The position numbers and the translations under genes are program-made. 64,000 nt of DNA, from contig JBBMOA010000004.1 of NCBI GenBank assembly GCA_037954235.1, forward strand, positions 8,091,099 to 8,155,098, read 5' to 3'. The notes beneath the pieces are model-generated. The model saw nothing but the letters and a program-made list of their open reading frames with translations. It ran no database searches and was not told the origin of the DNA. This stretch comes from Aulostomus chinensis. Lineage: Eukaryota; Chordata; Actinopteri; Syngnathiformes; Aulostomidae. Position 1 is the first letter of the stretch; each line of letters starts with the position of its first letter. Below are positions 1 to 11,990 of this stretch, one piece after another.

Positions 1-644
1 CACAGGGAGGACCACTGCTCCACTGGGCCGCCCCCCCTTACTGATCCCATTATGGGAAAATTCACACTTCACAACTTTCAGGAGACAAACTCTGCATTTT
101 CTCAACAGTAAATCATGATTTTCAGATCCTGAGCAGAATTTCATTTAAAATTAAGTAAAAGTCAAACGTAACTTGGGATGTGAGTCTGATGTAAATATTT
201 TTAACCTTTGTGCTCCTGGGGGTACAAAGATCTGTTGCATTAAAAAAAAAGATCACAATTTTTCTGAGTAAATGAAAAACAATTTTCATGAATAATGGAG
301 GATTTCAACCCTCACTAAGAAAGTGGGATTTTTTTCTGAGGTGAAGGAAATTCAATTGTATATTTCATATATAAATTCCTCCCTGAATCATTAACTGTTT
401 ATCCAAAGTTATGAATGTTATATTTCAGTCGTTACAGGGCCCCATAATCAATATTGATGCTGGTTAAAAAGCATATTCACACAGACAAGATATCAATGTG
501 CAACTGAAATATGGTGCATCTCTACAATGAGGAAACCATAGTTCCGATTAACTTGTCCAAGTATACACAATTTTTTGTCTCATGTCCAGGAACTTGGAAC
601 ATGGTGATCAGGTGAATCACATGAACTCAAGCGTATTTTCCTAC

Positions 645-703
645 CTGAGCAGTGCTGAGCTCATCCATGTCCACAACAGAACCACCACCAGGATTCTCAA
701 CAT
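645..703 (-). CDS. Possible first coding exon of a secreted or membrane protein
   Basis: Reading from the ATG at 703-701, 19 codons give a textbook signal peptide: MLRILVVVLLWTWMSSALL, a hydrophobic core ending in small residues. The exon then meets a good donor (CAG|GTAGG, boundary 645/644) in phase 2. The rest of the gene would lie to the left, mostly outside the window; I found no convincing second exon in 1-640. A short A/T-rich TATA-like stretch lies about 100 bp upstream (802-811). The gene cannot be identified from one exon. A chance ATG plus donor is possible, so confidence is modest. Confidence 0.4.
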
Positions 704-1652
704 GGCCACTCCTTTGAGTGCAGGCTGGAGGAGTGCGGGGACTTTATCAAGATGCACTTCTGCTCTGATTGGCTCAAAAAATCCCACCCTTAAAACTCCT
801 CATCTATATAATTGAGTATACTACAACAGAAACCCATAAGCAGTACATTTCAAAAAACACACTACATAAATTGTAAAATTTTATGTATTCCAATATATTT
901 CTGGTTTATTTTTTAATGGGTTTTGTTTTGGAACTTTGTAGGTATAAGAAAGCAGAAGCATCAGTGCATTTATGACCCTTTAAATGTTCTGTCCTTTTAA
1001 TGCTCATTTTCCCTTGAAAAATCAAACAAAAGCAACAAAAAACTCCAAAAGATCAAACAAATTAGGTCAGATTTGACTCATTTGGACAAATATTCTAGGT
1101 AAAGTTACATCTAATGAACATAAGTGGGACAGCAAGTCAAAGCACTTCTCTGGAGGTCAATGGACTACAAAAGGATCAAAATAAGTCAGAATTCTTTAAC
1201 ATAACTAAAGCAGAAGATTCACGTCTAGAAGTTTTAGCAGTTAATGCTCCATGGGTTGTGTGTGATTAGGCAACTGTGTGTGTTGACCGTCGGTGACGCT
1301 GACCTGCAGAAGCAAACAACTTCAACTACAGATTGAAGGAAAATTACCTTCATGAACTGTGCATTCAATTCTTGGTAGGGAGACAGTTGTAATACTTGGA
1401 TTTCATGTTCTAATCATGCACAGCATGTTACTAAAAGTTAATCAGTGAAAAAGAAGACATCAATGTAACATCCTCAAATAGTGAGTAACTCCACAGCCTC
1501 TCATGAATTTAGTTTGACTCTCTCCAGAACTTAATGAGTTCCATTTACCAGAATAATGTGGATCAAGAACGCTGGAGAACCACTTTCAGAAGAGAAAAGA
1601 AATCTTACGAAAGTAAAAAAAAAGCAAAAAAATCCCACATCAGGATTGGTCA
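704..1652. other. Intergenic sequence, no gene seen
   Basis: A/T-rich unique sequence between the candidate signal-peptide exon and the 3' end of cct2. I see no exon-like reading frame, RNA gene or recognisable transposon. Confidence 0.5.
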
Positions 1653-1658
1653 TTTATT
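1653..1658 (-). terminator. Candidate polyadenylation signal of cct2
   Basis: TTTATT on the plus strand is AATAAA on the minus strand, about 155 bases downstream of the cct2 stop codon. Position and sequence fit a vertebrate poly(A) signal. There is no transcript evidence. Confidence 0.45.
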
Positions 1659-1811
1659 TCAGTAAACAAAAACAAACAACATCCAAACTTTCCTAACAGT
1701 GCTGACTAGCATTAGCTGGAGCCTAGCTAGCATTAGCCACAGTGAGACTAAAACAAAAACATTGGGAGGTGATAAATAAAGTGATCCATCCCTCATCATC
1801 ATCATCTTCCT

Positions 1812-4800
1812 TTAGCAGGGGTGATGGTCAGGAACCCTCTTCCTGAAAACAAGTAAAATATATGTTTTAAAAAGCATTTCCTCCAAATATATCAGGTCGG
1901 TTCGGAGGAAAACTGACCTGGGAGCAGCTTTGATGATGTTGTCAACCCTCAGGATCATCTCAGCTGCTTCAGAGGCACTCAGTAGCACCTGGCGCTTCAC
2001 CTGGAAGGACTCTGTGATCCCCAGGTCTGCCATGTTGCCCACAGACCCCTCCCACATGTCTGCAGGCAAACACACATGTGAGCTGAGCTGGTAAAACTGC
2101 AAAGTTCTGGCAATGATTTACAAAAACGAGTCACTCACTTAGGCCAAAGGTGGTCTTGTTCTCCTGGTGGGCAGCTCGTAGTTGTGACACCAGATCGGCA
2201 CTGTCATAGCCAGCATTGTCAGCGATGATGGTGGGAAGCTTGAAGAGGAAACCCCAAGAAAGGTGAGTTCAAACTCAATGTTTGGAGGTTGCATGAGGAA
2301 CATACAGAAACTACGAACAGCACTGAAGGCATCTCTGCTCCCTCTAATGTGAGCAGAAGAGGAAACGACAGACAGATGTGTTCCTACCATCCTCAGAGCC
2401 TTGGAGAATGACTCCATGGCAACTGCCTCCTTCCCTGGTGTCCTATTGGCCAGATCAGTAACCACTTTTGCCATAAGCATCTCGGAGCAGCCTGACAAGA
2501 CAACACGAGAGCAGATGCAGGTATGGAGGTGACTAGTACCACTATAAAAGATGTTTTCTACTACCCAGCGAGAGCAACTTGACTTGCATCAAGACATCTG
2601 GTTCCATGGCTCCTGTTTTAATTTACTTGATGGTGAGGCTACCCTGACTGAAAAGTGCCAATCAAGGCAGAGGTGGGCAATGTCTCCTTAACTCAGCATT
2701 TTTTCTGATTTAAAAAAAAGTGATTTTCAAGGGTAAAATCTATTTGATTTCTGTCATTTCTTTAGTATCAATGGTATATTTTAGGTTGTTCTCACTCCTG
2801 TTTGGTGAGTCTTTTCATTCAATAAAACAAACAATGACTGGTAATGGTCCTGGTTAGGTGGCATTAACCTCGCCTCATCTGTTCTGCTATGCAACACCAA
2901 GCGTACCTCCTCCATAGACAGTTCGCGGCTCCTTCACAGTCTGGGACAACACACACAGGGCGTCGTGCAGTGAGCGCTCTGCCTCGTCCAGAATCTGCTG
3001 TGTCGCTCCACGTAAGACGATGGTACACGCCTCACCTGAGGGGGCAACAAGGTTGAGTGAGGTCAAAAGTCAAAGACTCACTGACAAGTACATGCTCGTG
3101 TGTTAAGAGTGCGTACCCATGGCAACTCCAGAGAAGTGGATGAGCGTGTCCTCGCCGATCATCACCTCCTCGATCAGCTTGCAGTGGCCGAGCTTCACCA
3201 ATTCGGGGTGGTCAAAAGTGGAGGTGATCTCGCCACCTTATAACACACGTTATAACCCTCATGCGGAGCCACCTTTAATATTCATTCATTCATTTATATA
3301 AGCCATCTTTAACCATCAAAACTAATTAACCAACCCTAAAAACACCTTGACTCTAAAGAAAACATTTTAAAAATCTGGGACCAGCAAGCACAGGGGTCCC
3401 CATAAAACCAGGAAAATAAGAACGCATGTACATACCAGTGACAAGAGCAAGACGCTCAACACCAGTGAAGTCGGCGTGCTCTATCGCCATGATGCCAGCC
3501 TGAGCAAACAACTGCTCTGGATAGTTATAGATCAACTGCCTATCGACATGAAAGAAAGAAGTAGTAGTTTAGTTGGTTTCCAGAGATGGAGAAAACCACA
3601 CCCACAGAAGTATGCCAACCAATAGTTCCAAGGCAAAGGATGAACAGTGGCGCCCCCATGTGAAACACGCCAGTTTTACTGAAATCTCACTTTTCAGAGC
3701 CAGACTACAATCCCTACATTAAGTTCTGGACATGCTCCGTAGCTTGTGACCCTGGGGCGTATCAAAGTAGAAACAAGCAATGTCTGGAAATATGAAGACA
3801 CAAATATCCACTTTTCTGTAACAGACTGATTTGAAGTTACTGTTCAGAAGCAGCGCCAATGTGGATATGTGCGACGGACATACTTCCATCCATACATGGA
3901 TTCTTCCTCATTCATCCACACTGAGCCAACTGTGACAGGAAATTCTGGGTGAATACAATCAGGACATTTCAACATGGTGAGGGAACCCTGGCTCTTAGTG
4001 TGACCTAGGGGGAAGATAAAGTTAACACAGGCAATTATTAAAAGAGACCCGCATGTCTGTGTGTGCACCTATTAATGAAGCAGTTGATTCCATGTTTCAA
4101 GATTCGGTCGACCTTCTCCTTCATCTTCTCCTTCTCTGCCAGTTCAATCTCTGCAACCTTCGCCATTGAGTCAACACGAACCCTGGAGCCAAAGATCTGA
4201 AGCACATAAACCAGCCTCTTCAGCAGAGCTTTCATAATCCAAAAACATATTTTAATTTGGAAAATCAATGTGGTCTAAGGTCTAAAAGTCTTATATATAA
4301 CCATTACAACTCAAAACCTGAAAATCAAGAAGGTCAAAGGTTATCAACCCTTCGAGGGGTTGAGCAAAAGTAGTGGAGGAGTCCTGAGGACTGAGTGGGG
4401 ACAGCAGGGTATTCCATGCATGGGGGTCTAAACAGTTTAAATATACAGCACAGAGCAGTTAGCTTGGCAACCAAAAGATTCTCTGAGTAGCCAACAGAAT
4501 CTTTTTAATTTTTCAGAATAAAACTCTGAAAAACAGTTCAGACAAAACTAAAATGGTAAGAAAGTGAAGCTGCTTCAGTTACGAATGACAGATCACTGCA
4601 CTGGTAGCGACTAGGTAGCTGCTCAAGGGCCAGGCCGGACAAAACAGACCAAATAAAAAGAAAAAGATGTGAGCAGCTGACAAGTCACGCCGCCCCTAAA
4701 TGACCATCACCAGTCTTGTTATGTTGCTATAAATGTGTGCTAACCTTGATCTTGTCCGTGTCCATACCCGTGTTGGCAATGAGGATGTTCGCGTTCTCTA

Positions 4801-7800
4801 ACCTTTTCGGCTGATTCACACCGATCTTCTTGTCCAGCAGGAAACCTGCAGGCATTCAAAGCCACATGATATTTCAGCAGCCAATGAGACAGGAGAGATC
4901 AGCCAGGTGGCGAAGACATCATACGGCTTCACCTTCATCCAGGTAGGAGTCTGTGAGGCTGCCTCCCAGCTTCTTGATGACATGGATAGCCTCTAGGTTG
5001 CCGGAGCCCTTCAGGCGCATGACAGCGTTGACGGCCAGCTGGGCAAAGTGATCTTTGTGGTGAGTCAGCAGTTTGGACGACAACGTGGTGCGGGCAATGT
5101 TCAGCAAATCCTCCTGGAAACGAGCTGGGTCGTTGCTATGGAGACCGAGAGGACATGGAGGATGCTGGATGCAGGTTCCTCTTACTAGCAGATTTTTAAC
5201 AGAACTGATGAGACGACAACTCAAAATTGTGTCAGGTTGAACCTGTCTGGGTTCCATTTGTATGACATCACTCAGATCCTCAGTGACGATACTCAGCACA
5301 CTGGTGGTCACAGGATAAACACAAAGTATTTTTGTCTACTTCAGCCAGACTTTTCATGGCTAGAACAAAATGTTGATAAATACAGCAGAAAAAATGGTTT
5401 CAAAAGAGGCTTTATCATAAAATAACATGTCTGCAGAAAAATAAGGAAGAAAGGGAAGAACTCTGATTAGATAGAATGTGGAAAATGCTGCTCACGTGAA
5501 AAGAACCAGGGCACCAGAGACAACCTACATGAGTCTATTTTACAATGATAACACTGACAGTCGGGCCTGGGAAGGCTGTAAGAAAATTGCAAAACATCAC
5601 TTTGTTTGTTTTATCACAACCATATTTGGTTTGCAGTCCAGAGTATTAGTCACAATGCTAGCAAACGTCACGTGATGATTTAACGGGTTATTTTGATGTT
5701 GTAGAAATCCAGTGGTGGCAAGTTTCTGACAGTATCACACAGCATTTTTCAATAGAGGCATTGCCAACATTTTGAGTCAATCACACTTACACTTCAAGAA
5801 ATGTGGACATATAGAACACCTCACCTAACTGTGCAACACCGAATAAAACGGTCACTGAGTGTTGTATCACCTGTGATCCACAGCCGCCTCCTTAAGAGCC
5901 TCTCTGGCCACCTGCGTCGCCTTCCTCCAGCCAGATATGATGGTCTGAGGGTGAATCTTCTTCGCAATCAGAAGCTCCGCCTCCTGCCAAGACACCAGAG
6001 CTTACAAGGCTGTAACGTCTATTCATGCTTGCGATGGTAAAAGGGCTTTACCCGCAGCAACTCGGCAGCCAGAACAGTAACAGACGTGGTTCCATCTCCA
6101 ACCTCATCGTCCTGAACCTTTGACATGTCTGGAGGTACACAAACATCAACATGTCCAAAGATTTCACATTCAAGTATTTCATACCACCTATAAACGGGTC
6201 ACTAATGTCCAGCAGCTTCACTCACCAACCAGAACTTTGGCAGCGGGGTTATCGACTCCAATGGCCTTCAAGATGGTGGCTCCATCATTGGTCACTGTCA
6301 CCGTGCTGCCTTTCCCGCCGCTCAACAAGATCTTATCCTGGTAAACCAGGAGAACCCATCTCAATAGATCTTACTAGAATAATGTACAGCAGCTTTGGGT
6401 TCTAGGAAAAGCGTTTTATGAATGGGATAACGTGTTCTAATTAAAGATTTGGGACCTCCTCAAAAGGATTTCCTCCTTTTAAATATTAGAGCTTTGACTG
6501 AATAATAGAGCATTTAGCAAAAGTAACTTTCATTATTGGTATTTTCAATTGGGACTTCACGACCCGCCATCATGTTGTAATATGTTTTTATCAGTATTTA
6601 CAGTTTTCGTTTTTGGGGGGTTTTTGCCAGAGACTTTCCTTCTCAGCCCCACTTAAAGGTGGACCCACCACAAAAGAGTACTCCCGAAGGGTCACATATA
6701 AGTGCAGTAATTATACTCCTGAAGGGTCACATAGTGTGGTAACAGTAGGGGCAGGTACCGAACTTCGGTGCTTTAATACCAAATTGCACCGACCAAAATG
6801 CCTCGGTACTACCAGGTAACGAAAATATCTGTGTTTTTCGATGCCAATTTTCGGTACTTGCGAGATAAAAAGCGAAGTTCTGATAATACTGCCGGTGGCG
6901 ACTCTGGCAACGAGTGGCCTAGGATGGTAGAGGAAGGCCCCGCCTTACTCTCTCTCTCTGAATGGCTTCCCCTGATATCCTAACTGCCAATGAGAGGCAG
7001 AGAAGGGCGGTTCGTGACTTCACCATCCAATGAACATTATACTTTGCTTCCAGTAACACGTGTTACACGTGTGTGTGTGTGTTTTGTTACCTGCATGTGT
7101 GTGAGAGAGACGCAAGAGACAGTAAGATAAGAAATGCCCCCGCAGTCAAAGTGTGGCTCCATTTTATTAGAATCGACGCCAATAGAGCGCGATGCAATAT
7201 CTGCAAAAAGGACGTCTTGGCAAAAGACGGCAACACGTCAAATTTAATGAAGCACCTGAACGTGCACGGGAGAGCAGAACGTTGCACGGTGTCTGATGTT
7301 ACGAAGGGCAGGCCGCAGCCTTCCTCATCCCAGCCTTCTAGTCCTCCTGTCATGGATATGCCTCTTTAGATATCTCTACTGCCAGAGGAATCCTCCTTAG
7401 CCAAGAAAACAGACGATGGGGCGGCCGCCATGTCGGGGACGTCTTCAACAGGTGAGCTAACTTTAAGATAACACAAGTGATTCGGCGTATCCATCGAGTC
7501 GGCCAGTGGCTGCTGCTGTTCATCCTGTTGTGAGGAGAACTTCTTACTAGCTTACTTACACTAATTTTTAGGGCCTGAGCCAGAAGGTACTTGTGGCGAA
7601 GACCCTATTATGTTTGCTCGGCAGAGCAACACATTAGCAGCACTAAAAACACTAAAAACACACACTAAACAGTGTCCCAGGCCCCCCCAACACCCATGAG
7701 GCAACTGGGCCAGACGGCCCGGAGCCAGTTTTCACATACACACCCATTCAAAACCTGGTATTATACTGTTCTTGCTCTCAATGAGTGCGCGCTATATGCG

Positions 7801-10800
7801 CATAACGCGCATAATCTAATTTGACCCCCTGAACATGCATGAAATTCGCTGAAATTCGGCACAATCGTTCGGTATGTCTCAACATTCACTAATCAAAAAC
7901 AAAAACGCCACAAAAGTCTATAGCGCCACCTAGGGAGCCACACAAAAAAAAGATAATTTTTTTTAATTTCGCGCGCTATAACTCCTCACACAAAACTCCC
8001 ACAAACATGGGACCAACACCGTTGGACTCGTCTCATCAAGACGAACAATTCTTACACTCTGACCCCTCACCTATCTCCAACAGAATGTCCACAAATTGGA
8101 CAAAACTGTCAAAATCAGGACTTTTTTTACTCCCCGAACAAAATCTATCTCCTCCTAAACCGTAAATGCCAGGGCTTCCAAACTTTCACACATTACTCTC
8201 CCAACTGTGCTGATTAAAAGTTCAGTAAGAATAATATACCACGCGCTCGGTTCCCATTTTATAAGCCGTCAAAGTCGGGGAGACACGTTTCACGCTTACA
8301 ATGGAAGTCAATGGGGAGGCCGTGTCCTCTCATGGTACATACTCTTGAACAAATGCTTCTCACGTCTATACCATACATCGCACAGCTTTTAAAAACATAT
8401 CACTGTATTCCTGACAAAAATCCCTACAAAAATATGGTATTTTGTGTTACTTTCGACCAACGTAGGCCGAGTTATTCAGCTTTTACACACTACATTTCTC
8501 TTAATCCTCCACTCTCGCACAGATCAAAGAAAGTGCAGCGGGGGAGGGGCTCTTAAAGGCCCAGCTGGCAGCTCTGCTCTCAGCTCTGCTCTCAGCTCTG
8601 ACAGAGATGGCAGAGATTTGTTTACTGTAGTCATGGAAACCACAATTGGCGCTTCTCTGCCCTCATGTACATACTCTCAAACAAACACTTGTAGCTTCTA
8701 AACTAAAACACTCACACCTTCAGAAAACACACCATTGAATTCCTGAGAAAAAACTCTACGAACTGATGTCTTTACATTACACTTTTGACCAACATATGCA
8801 GAGTTATGACTGTGTTTGTCAGTAAAACTGCCAAATCCTCCTCTGCTCTCCACTCTGACAGAGATGGCAGAGAGCGAGCAGAGAAGGGAGGGGCTCTTAA
8901 AGGGCCGGCTCTCAGCTCTGCAGTCACACTGTGCAGCGCACTGAGGCTCGTATCTCCTCAACTACAAGGCCTAGGGATTTGCCGATTACACCGTTGGATT
9001 GGGGCCGGTGTCAAGGACTCAGCCGTAGGCCGCGCGGGGGCTCAGGCCCTAACAACGCTGCTTGCAGCTTTAATTTCAATTAAATTGTTACCGGAAAAAG
9101 TACCGAACCAGATCTGGCACCGAAATCAAGGTACCAGTACCGAAAATTTTTGAAAGGTACCCAGACCTAGGTAACAGTACTCCTGAAGGGTCACATATTG
9201 TGCAGTAACAGTACTCCCTAAGGGTCACATAGTGTGGTAACAGTACTCCTGAAGGGTCACATATAGTGCAGTAATAATACTCCTGAAGGGTCACATAGTG
9301 TGGTAACAGTACTCCTGAAGAATCACATATAGTGCGGTAACAGTACTCCTGAAGGGTCACATAGTGTGGTAACAGTACATACAGTGTATATATAACTACA
9401 GAAATGCTGGCTGTGCTGGAGCTTCGGAAATATTAAATATATTAAATACCCTAACCCTAACGGTAACATTGCAGTCAAGATGCTGAGGTAACATAATCCC
9501 AAAGTACATTTTTAAAATGAGAAATAAATGTTAAATATTCTTAAGAAATGTTTATGCAGCACTCACAACTAAGCAGTAACTAACTTTATGATGGACCTTT
9601 ACTCCGAAGGGTTAACATCTGATTTAGACTTGGGTGTCAAAACCTCCAACCTAACAGACAGGAATCACATGACGGACAAACACGTTGGAGGGGTGGACAG
9701 CAGCCTACTTCAGTCTGCCATCCTTTTTTCAAATTACTACAAAATGTATGACTACATGTATTTTCTAAACTGAATAATGGCCTTAATGATGACCACTGTA
9801 AACCAATATGGAAGTTTCGTAATTCACACCACGTAATACCATCCAGCATCTCCTCTTACGACAATAATAATAAAGGTTTACATCAGTGACTCATCGGTGT
9901 ATCAAAATTAACCTCTTAACAATGACATCACATATTGGTCTTCTAATTTTCTCTTTAATCTTTTTAGTGATGTTCTACACCCTGCCCTTCTAACTAGGAT
10001 ACAAACAACTAAACTTTGTTGAGGAACAACTGCCATGCTTTGAAATGACTCACCATTCCCTTCGGTCCCAGAGTGCTTTTCACCAGATCTCCGATGGCAA
10101 TGGCGCCTACAAAAGACGACTGCAGAGAACAAAAAACAATTGATCTACCAGAGAAATTGTTTTCTGCACATGAAGTAATAATGAAAATCTGAGATCTACA
10201 AACTCACCAGTCTTGCAGTTTCTGCTTTCTCCTCATCAGCTCCATGTTTGAAGATATTGACAGGAGCCATGGACAAGGACGCCTGCAGAGACATCCATTC
10301 ACAATCCGCATTTTTAGCTGATTAAGAACATATTATTTGAGTAGCAATGCAGTGCTACAAAGACCCCAGCAAATTCATTCTTTTCTCCAGATTAAAACAC
10401 ACCACAACATAGATTGTATTTTACTGACAATCACATGTAAAATAATAAAAACCCCAAAACAATCAAAAACAGCAATTTGTTAAAATTAATAAAGATGATT
10501 AATGTTTAAAAGCATATGCCAAATATTTATCTCTGACAAAGGCGAGGACACAATCATTTTCCGAGTACCGTGAACGCAACACTGACCATCCTGGAAACCG
10601 CTAGAGGCCTCAGGAAAGTATAAGGTGGACATAACACGGTTTTACAAGTAGAACACAAGTATGTTCGATCATTTCTAGCTGCCCCTGTGATAAACTAACA
10701 CTAATTATTATTATATTCTTTCAATTCACTGATCCACTTCTTCCTGACACCCACCGATATCTGTTTGACCTAGCGTGCTAATGAGCAGGCCATGTGGCAC

Positions 10801-11128
10801 ACATAGAACGTAATTCAATATAGGCTGGCAGGTTAAATTGAAACTCTTTCATAATATTAGCTACAGGAGACAACACAATTGTAATGGATTTAATATTTCG
10901 TTCGTTGAGCAGCAGCTGTTAGCTAAGCCACGAAAGCATTCATTCCGCCCATGTGCTCGCCGGGTAGCTCGCCGGGTCGCTAACACGCGCTAGAAGTGAC
11001 ATGAATTGCGTGAAAACAGATCCACGGAGTCGCTGAATATTAAGTCTAATATTTAATGGAATTTTGGCGGAAGGATGGATCACTTTCGTGAGCTTTTAAC
11101 GAGGGAAATGAATGTCGTAACTCACCAT
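1812..11128 (-). CDS. cct2: T-complex protein 1 subunit beta (chaperonin CCT2), complete, 16 exons
   Basis: Subunit of the eukaryotic cytosolic chaperonin TRiC/CCT, which folds actin, tubulin and other proteins using ATP. Coding exons, in gene order: 11128-11126, 10282-10208, 10119-10054, 6337-6226, 6128-6052, 5983-5871, 5135-4933, 4845-4745, 4196-4069, 3539-3436, 3236-3117, 3035-2907, 2491-2388, 2238-2139, 2059-1918, 1842-1812. All junctions are GT-AG with matching phases. They sum to 1608 nt, 535 residues plus stop, the same length as the human protein as I recall it. Visible motifs are LGPKGMDK (43-50), NDGAT (65-69), the ATPase motif GDGTTS (96-101), HPQTII in exon 6, and the C-terminal RKRVPDHHPC. 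Exon 1 carries only the start codon. Intron 3 (6338-10053) is swollen by nested repeats. No frame defect was seen. Confidence 0.97.
6677..6746. repeat. 32-bp minisatellite, left part (about 2 units)
   Basis: Units read like ACTCCTGAAGGGTCACATAG plus TGTGGTAACAGT. The same unit resumes at 9171, so the array was split by the transposon at 6747-9170. It lies in cct2 intron 3. Confidence 0.75.
7100..7369 (+). pseudogene. BED-type zinc finger fragment of a hAT transposase
   Basis: The frame contains KVWLHF, then CNIC and a distal HLNVH, the C-x2-C ... H-x-H-like pattern of BED fingers, followed by a Ser/Pro-rich stretch and a stop. It sits inside the hAT-like element in cct2 intron 3. The frame ends without the RNase H-like transposase core. 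It could equally be an exon of the ancestral transposase followed by a lost intron. It is not part of cct2. Confidence 0.7.
7569..9083 (+). mobile_element. Family A dispersed repeat, copy 1
   Basis: About 1.5 kb, near-identical to 18181-19705 and 30402-31915. The left end is TTAGGGCCTGAGCC. The right end has the inverse GGCTCAGGCCCTAA followed by a tail CAACGCTGCTTGCAGC and TTTAATT. The body carries two related modules of about 300 bp, each with a tract of the form GGGAGGGGCTCTTAAAGG. Short frames of up to 122 codons recur between copies but resemble no known protein. The class is unknown to me; a non-autonomous DNA element is a fair guess. This copy lies inside the hAT element. Confidence 0.8.
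9171..9378. repeat. 32-bp minisatellite, right part (about 6 units)
   Basis: Tandem units of AGTACTCCTGAAGGGTCACA plus TAGTGTGGTAAC, with small variants such as TATAGTGCAGTAA. It continues the array at 6677-6746. Noncoding, in cct2 intron 3. Confidence 0.85.
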
Positions 11129-11990
11129 GATGTCTGAGGTTCTGGGCACGCACAGAAGAAGGGCTGGACGGCTTGTGACGCAACTACGTAAAAGCGTGTT
11201 GCTGCTTTCAGGGTATTGAAGGAGAAGGCACATCTGCTGCCACCGGCGGTACGTTCATGACGAGCAGCTTGATGACCAGAAGGTTCGAGGCCCTTTTCAC
11301 GGCTGTACTGGCCAATTCAATAAGAGAACCATTCATACACAGAGCAAACGGAACCTCTTGCACCGAAAACAGCAGAGTTCAAATTACATATTAATGTTAC
11401 TTACTCAGATTGAAGCGCATCAAAGGAGAAAATTGACCTTGATTTATGGAAAATATGTTGGTTCTCAGGTTTATATGTTGCTCTCTTTCTGGAATTCATT
11501 TCGGATTCTTGACTCCCGAGTCTTGATAGATTATTGAATCTACTGGTCAGGACAAGACCAGATTTCTACCAAAACTTGGTTAAAAAAAACCAAAAAACTG
11601 GAACGGGACTGTATCATGGTGATAACGCAAGGATGGAAGATTTTTGATGATGTATCACACTTGGTCACTTACTTGAGACTAAAGTCAGAATTGTGAGCCA
11701 AAATAAAATGTTCTTGTAAATTTGGTGCCTTTTGTGATGGTTGTTTCACACAACAGCAGCTTTAATTAGAACTGGGTTAGAACTGGGCTGCAAACATGAA
11801 TGCAGCACCAAAACAATTATGACAACACAAATTAAAAGAAAATTCATGACCACAATTTCTTTGCTCTCCGGATTTGACAGAAATGCCACATAATATTTAC
11901 ACACTGGACAAATAAAACACACCTCTTTATGAACAATTTAATCAATATCTCAATTTTACTGTGATATTCTAATGGTGTTCCACACATACA
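11129..11990. other. cct2 5' flank / intergenic region
   Basis: The space between the cct2 start codon and the stop codon of the next gene, about 860 bp. The first 60 bp would be cct2 5' UTR and promoter. I see no TATA box at the expected place. No exon or mobile element was recognised. Confidence 0.5.

Larger units (their letters stand above)
6747..9170 (+). mobile_element. hAT-like DNA transposon, internally deleted, with a nested repeat
   Basis: The copy of GTAACAGT at 6739-6746 recurs at 9171-9178, an 8-bp duplication as expected for hAT elements. The flanks are a tandem repeat, so this alone is not proof. The ends are imperfect inverted repeats: AGGGGCAGGTACC on the left against GGTACCCAGACCTAG on the right, followed inward by further TCGGTACC-like motifs. 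Inside is a reading frame with a BED zinc finger (7100-7369), the DNA-binding module of many hAT transposases. No catalytic hAT domain is present, so the copy is probably non-autonomous. A family A repeat is inserted at 7569-9083. Confidence 0.7.

Noticed and set aside
7100..7369. A host BED-finger (ZBED) gene
   Set aside because: It lies within transposon ends, is short, and has no partner exons.
8785..9153. Recurring frame (up to 122 codons) in family A copies as a gene
   Set aside because: Shared because the copies are near-identical; length varies, and it has no recognisable domain.
9447..9462. Interstitial telomere-like CCCTAACCCTAAC
   Set aside because: Only about two units; expected by chance.
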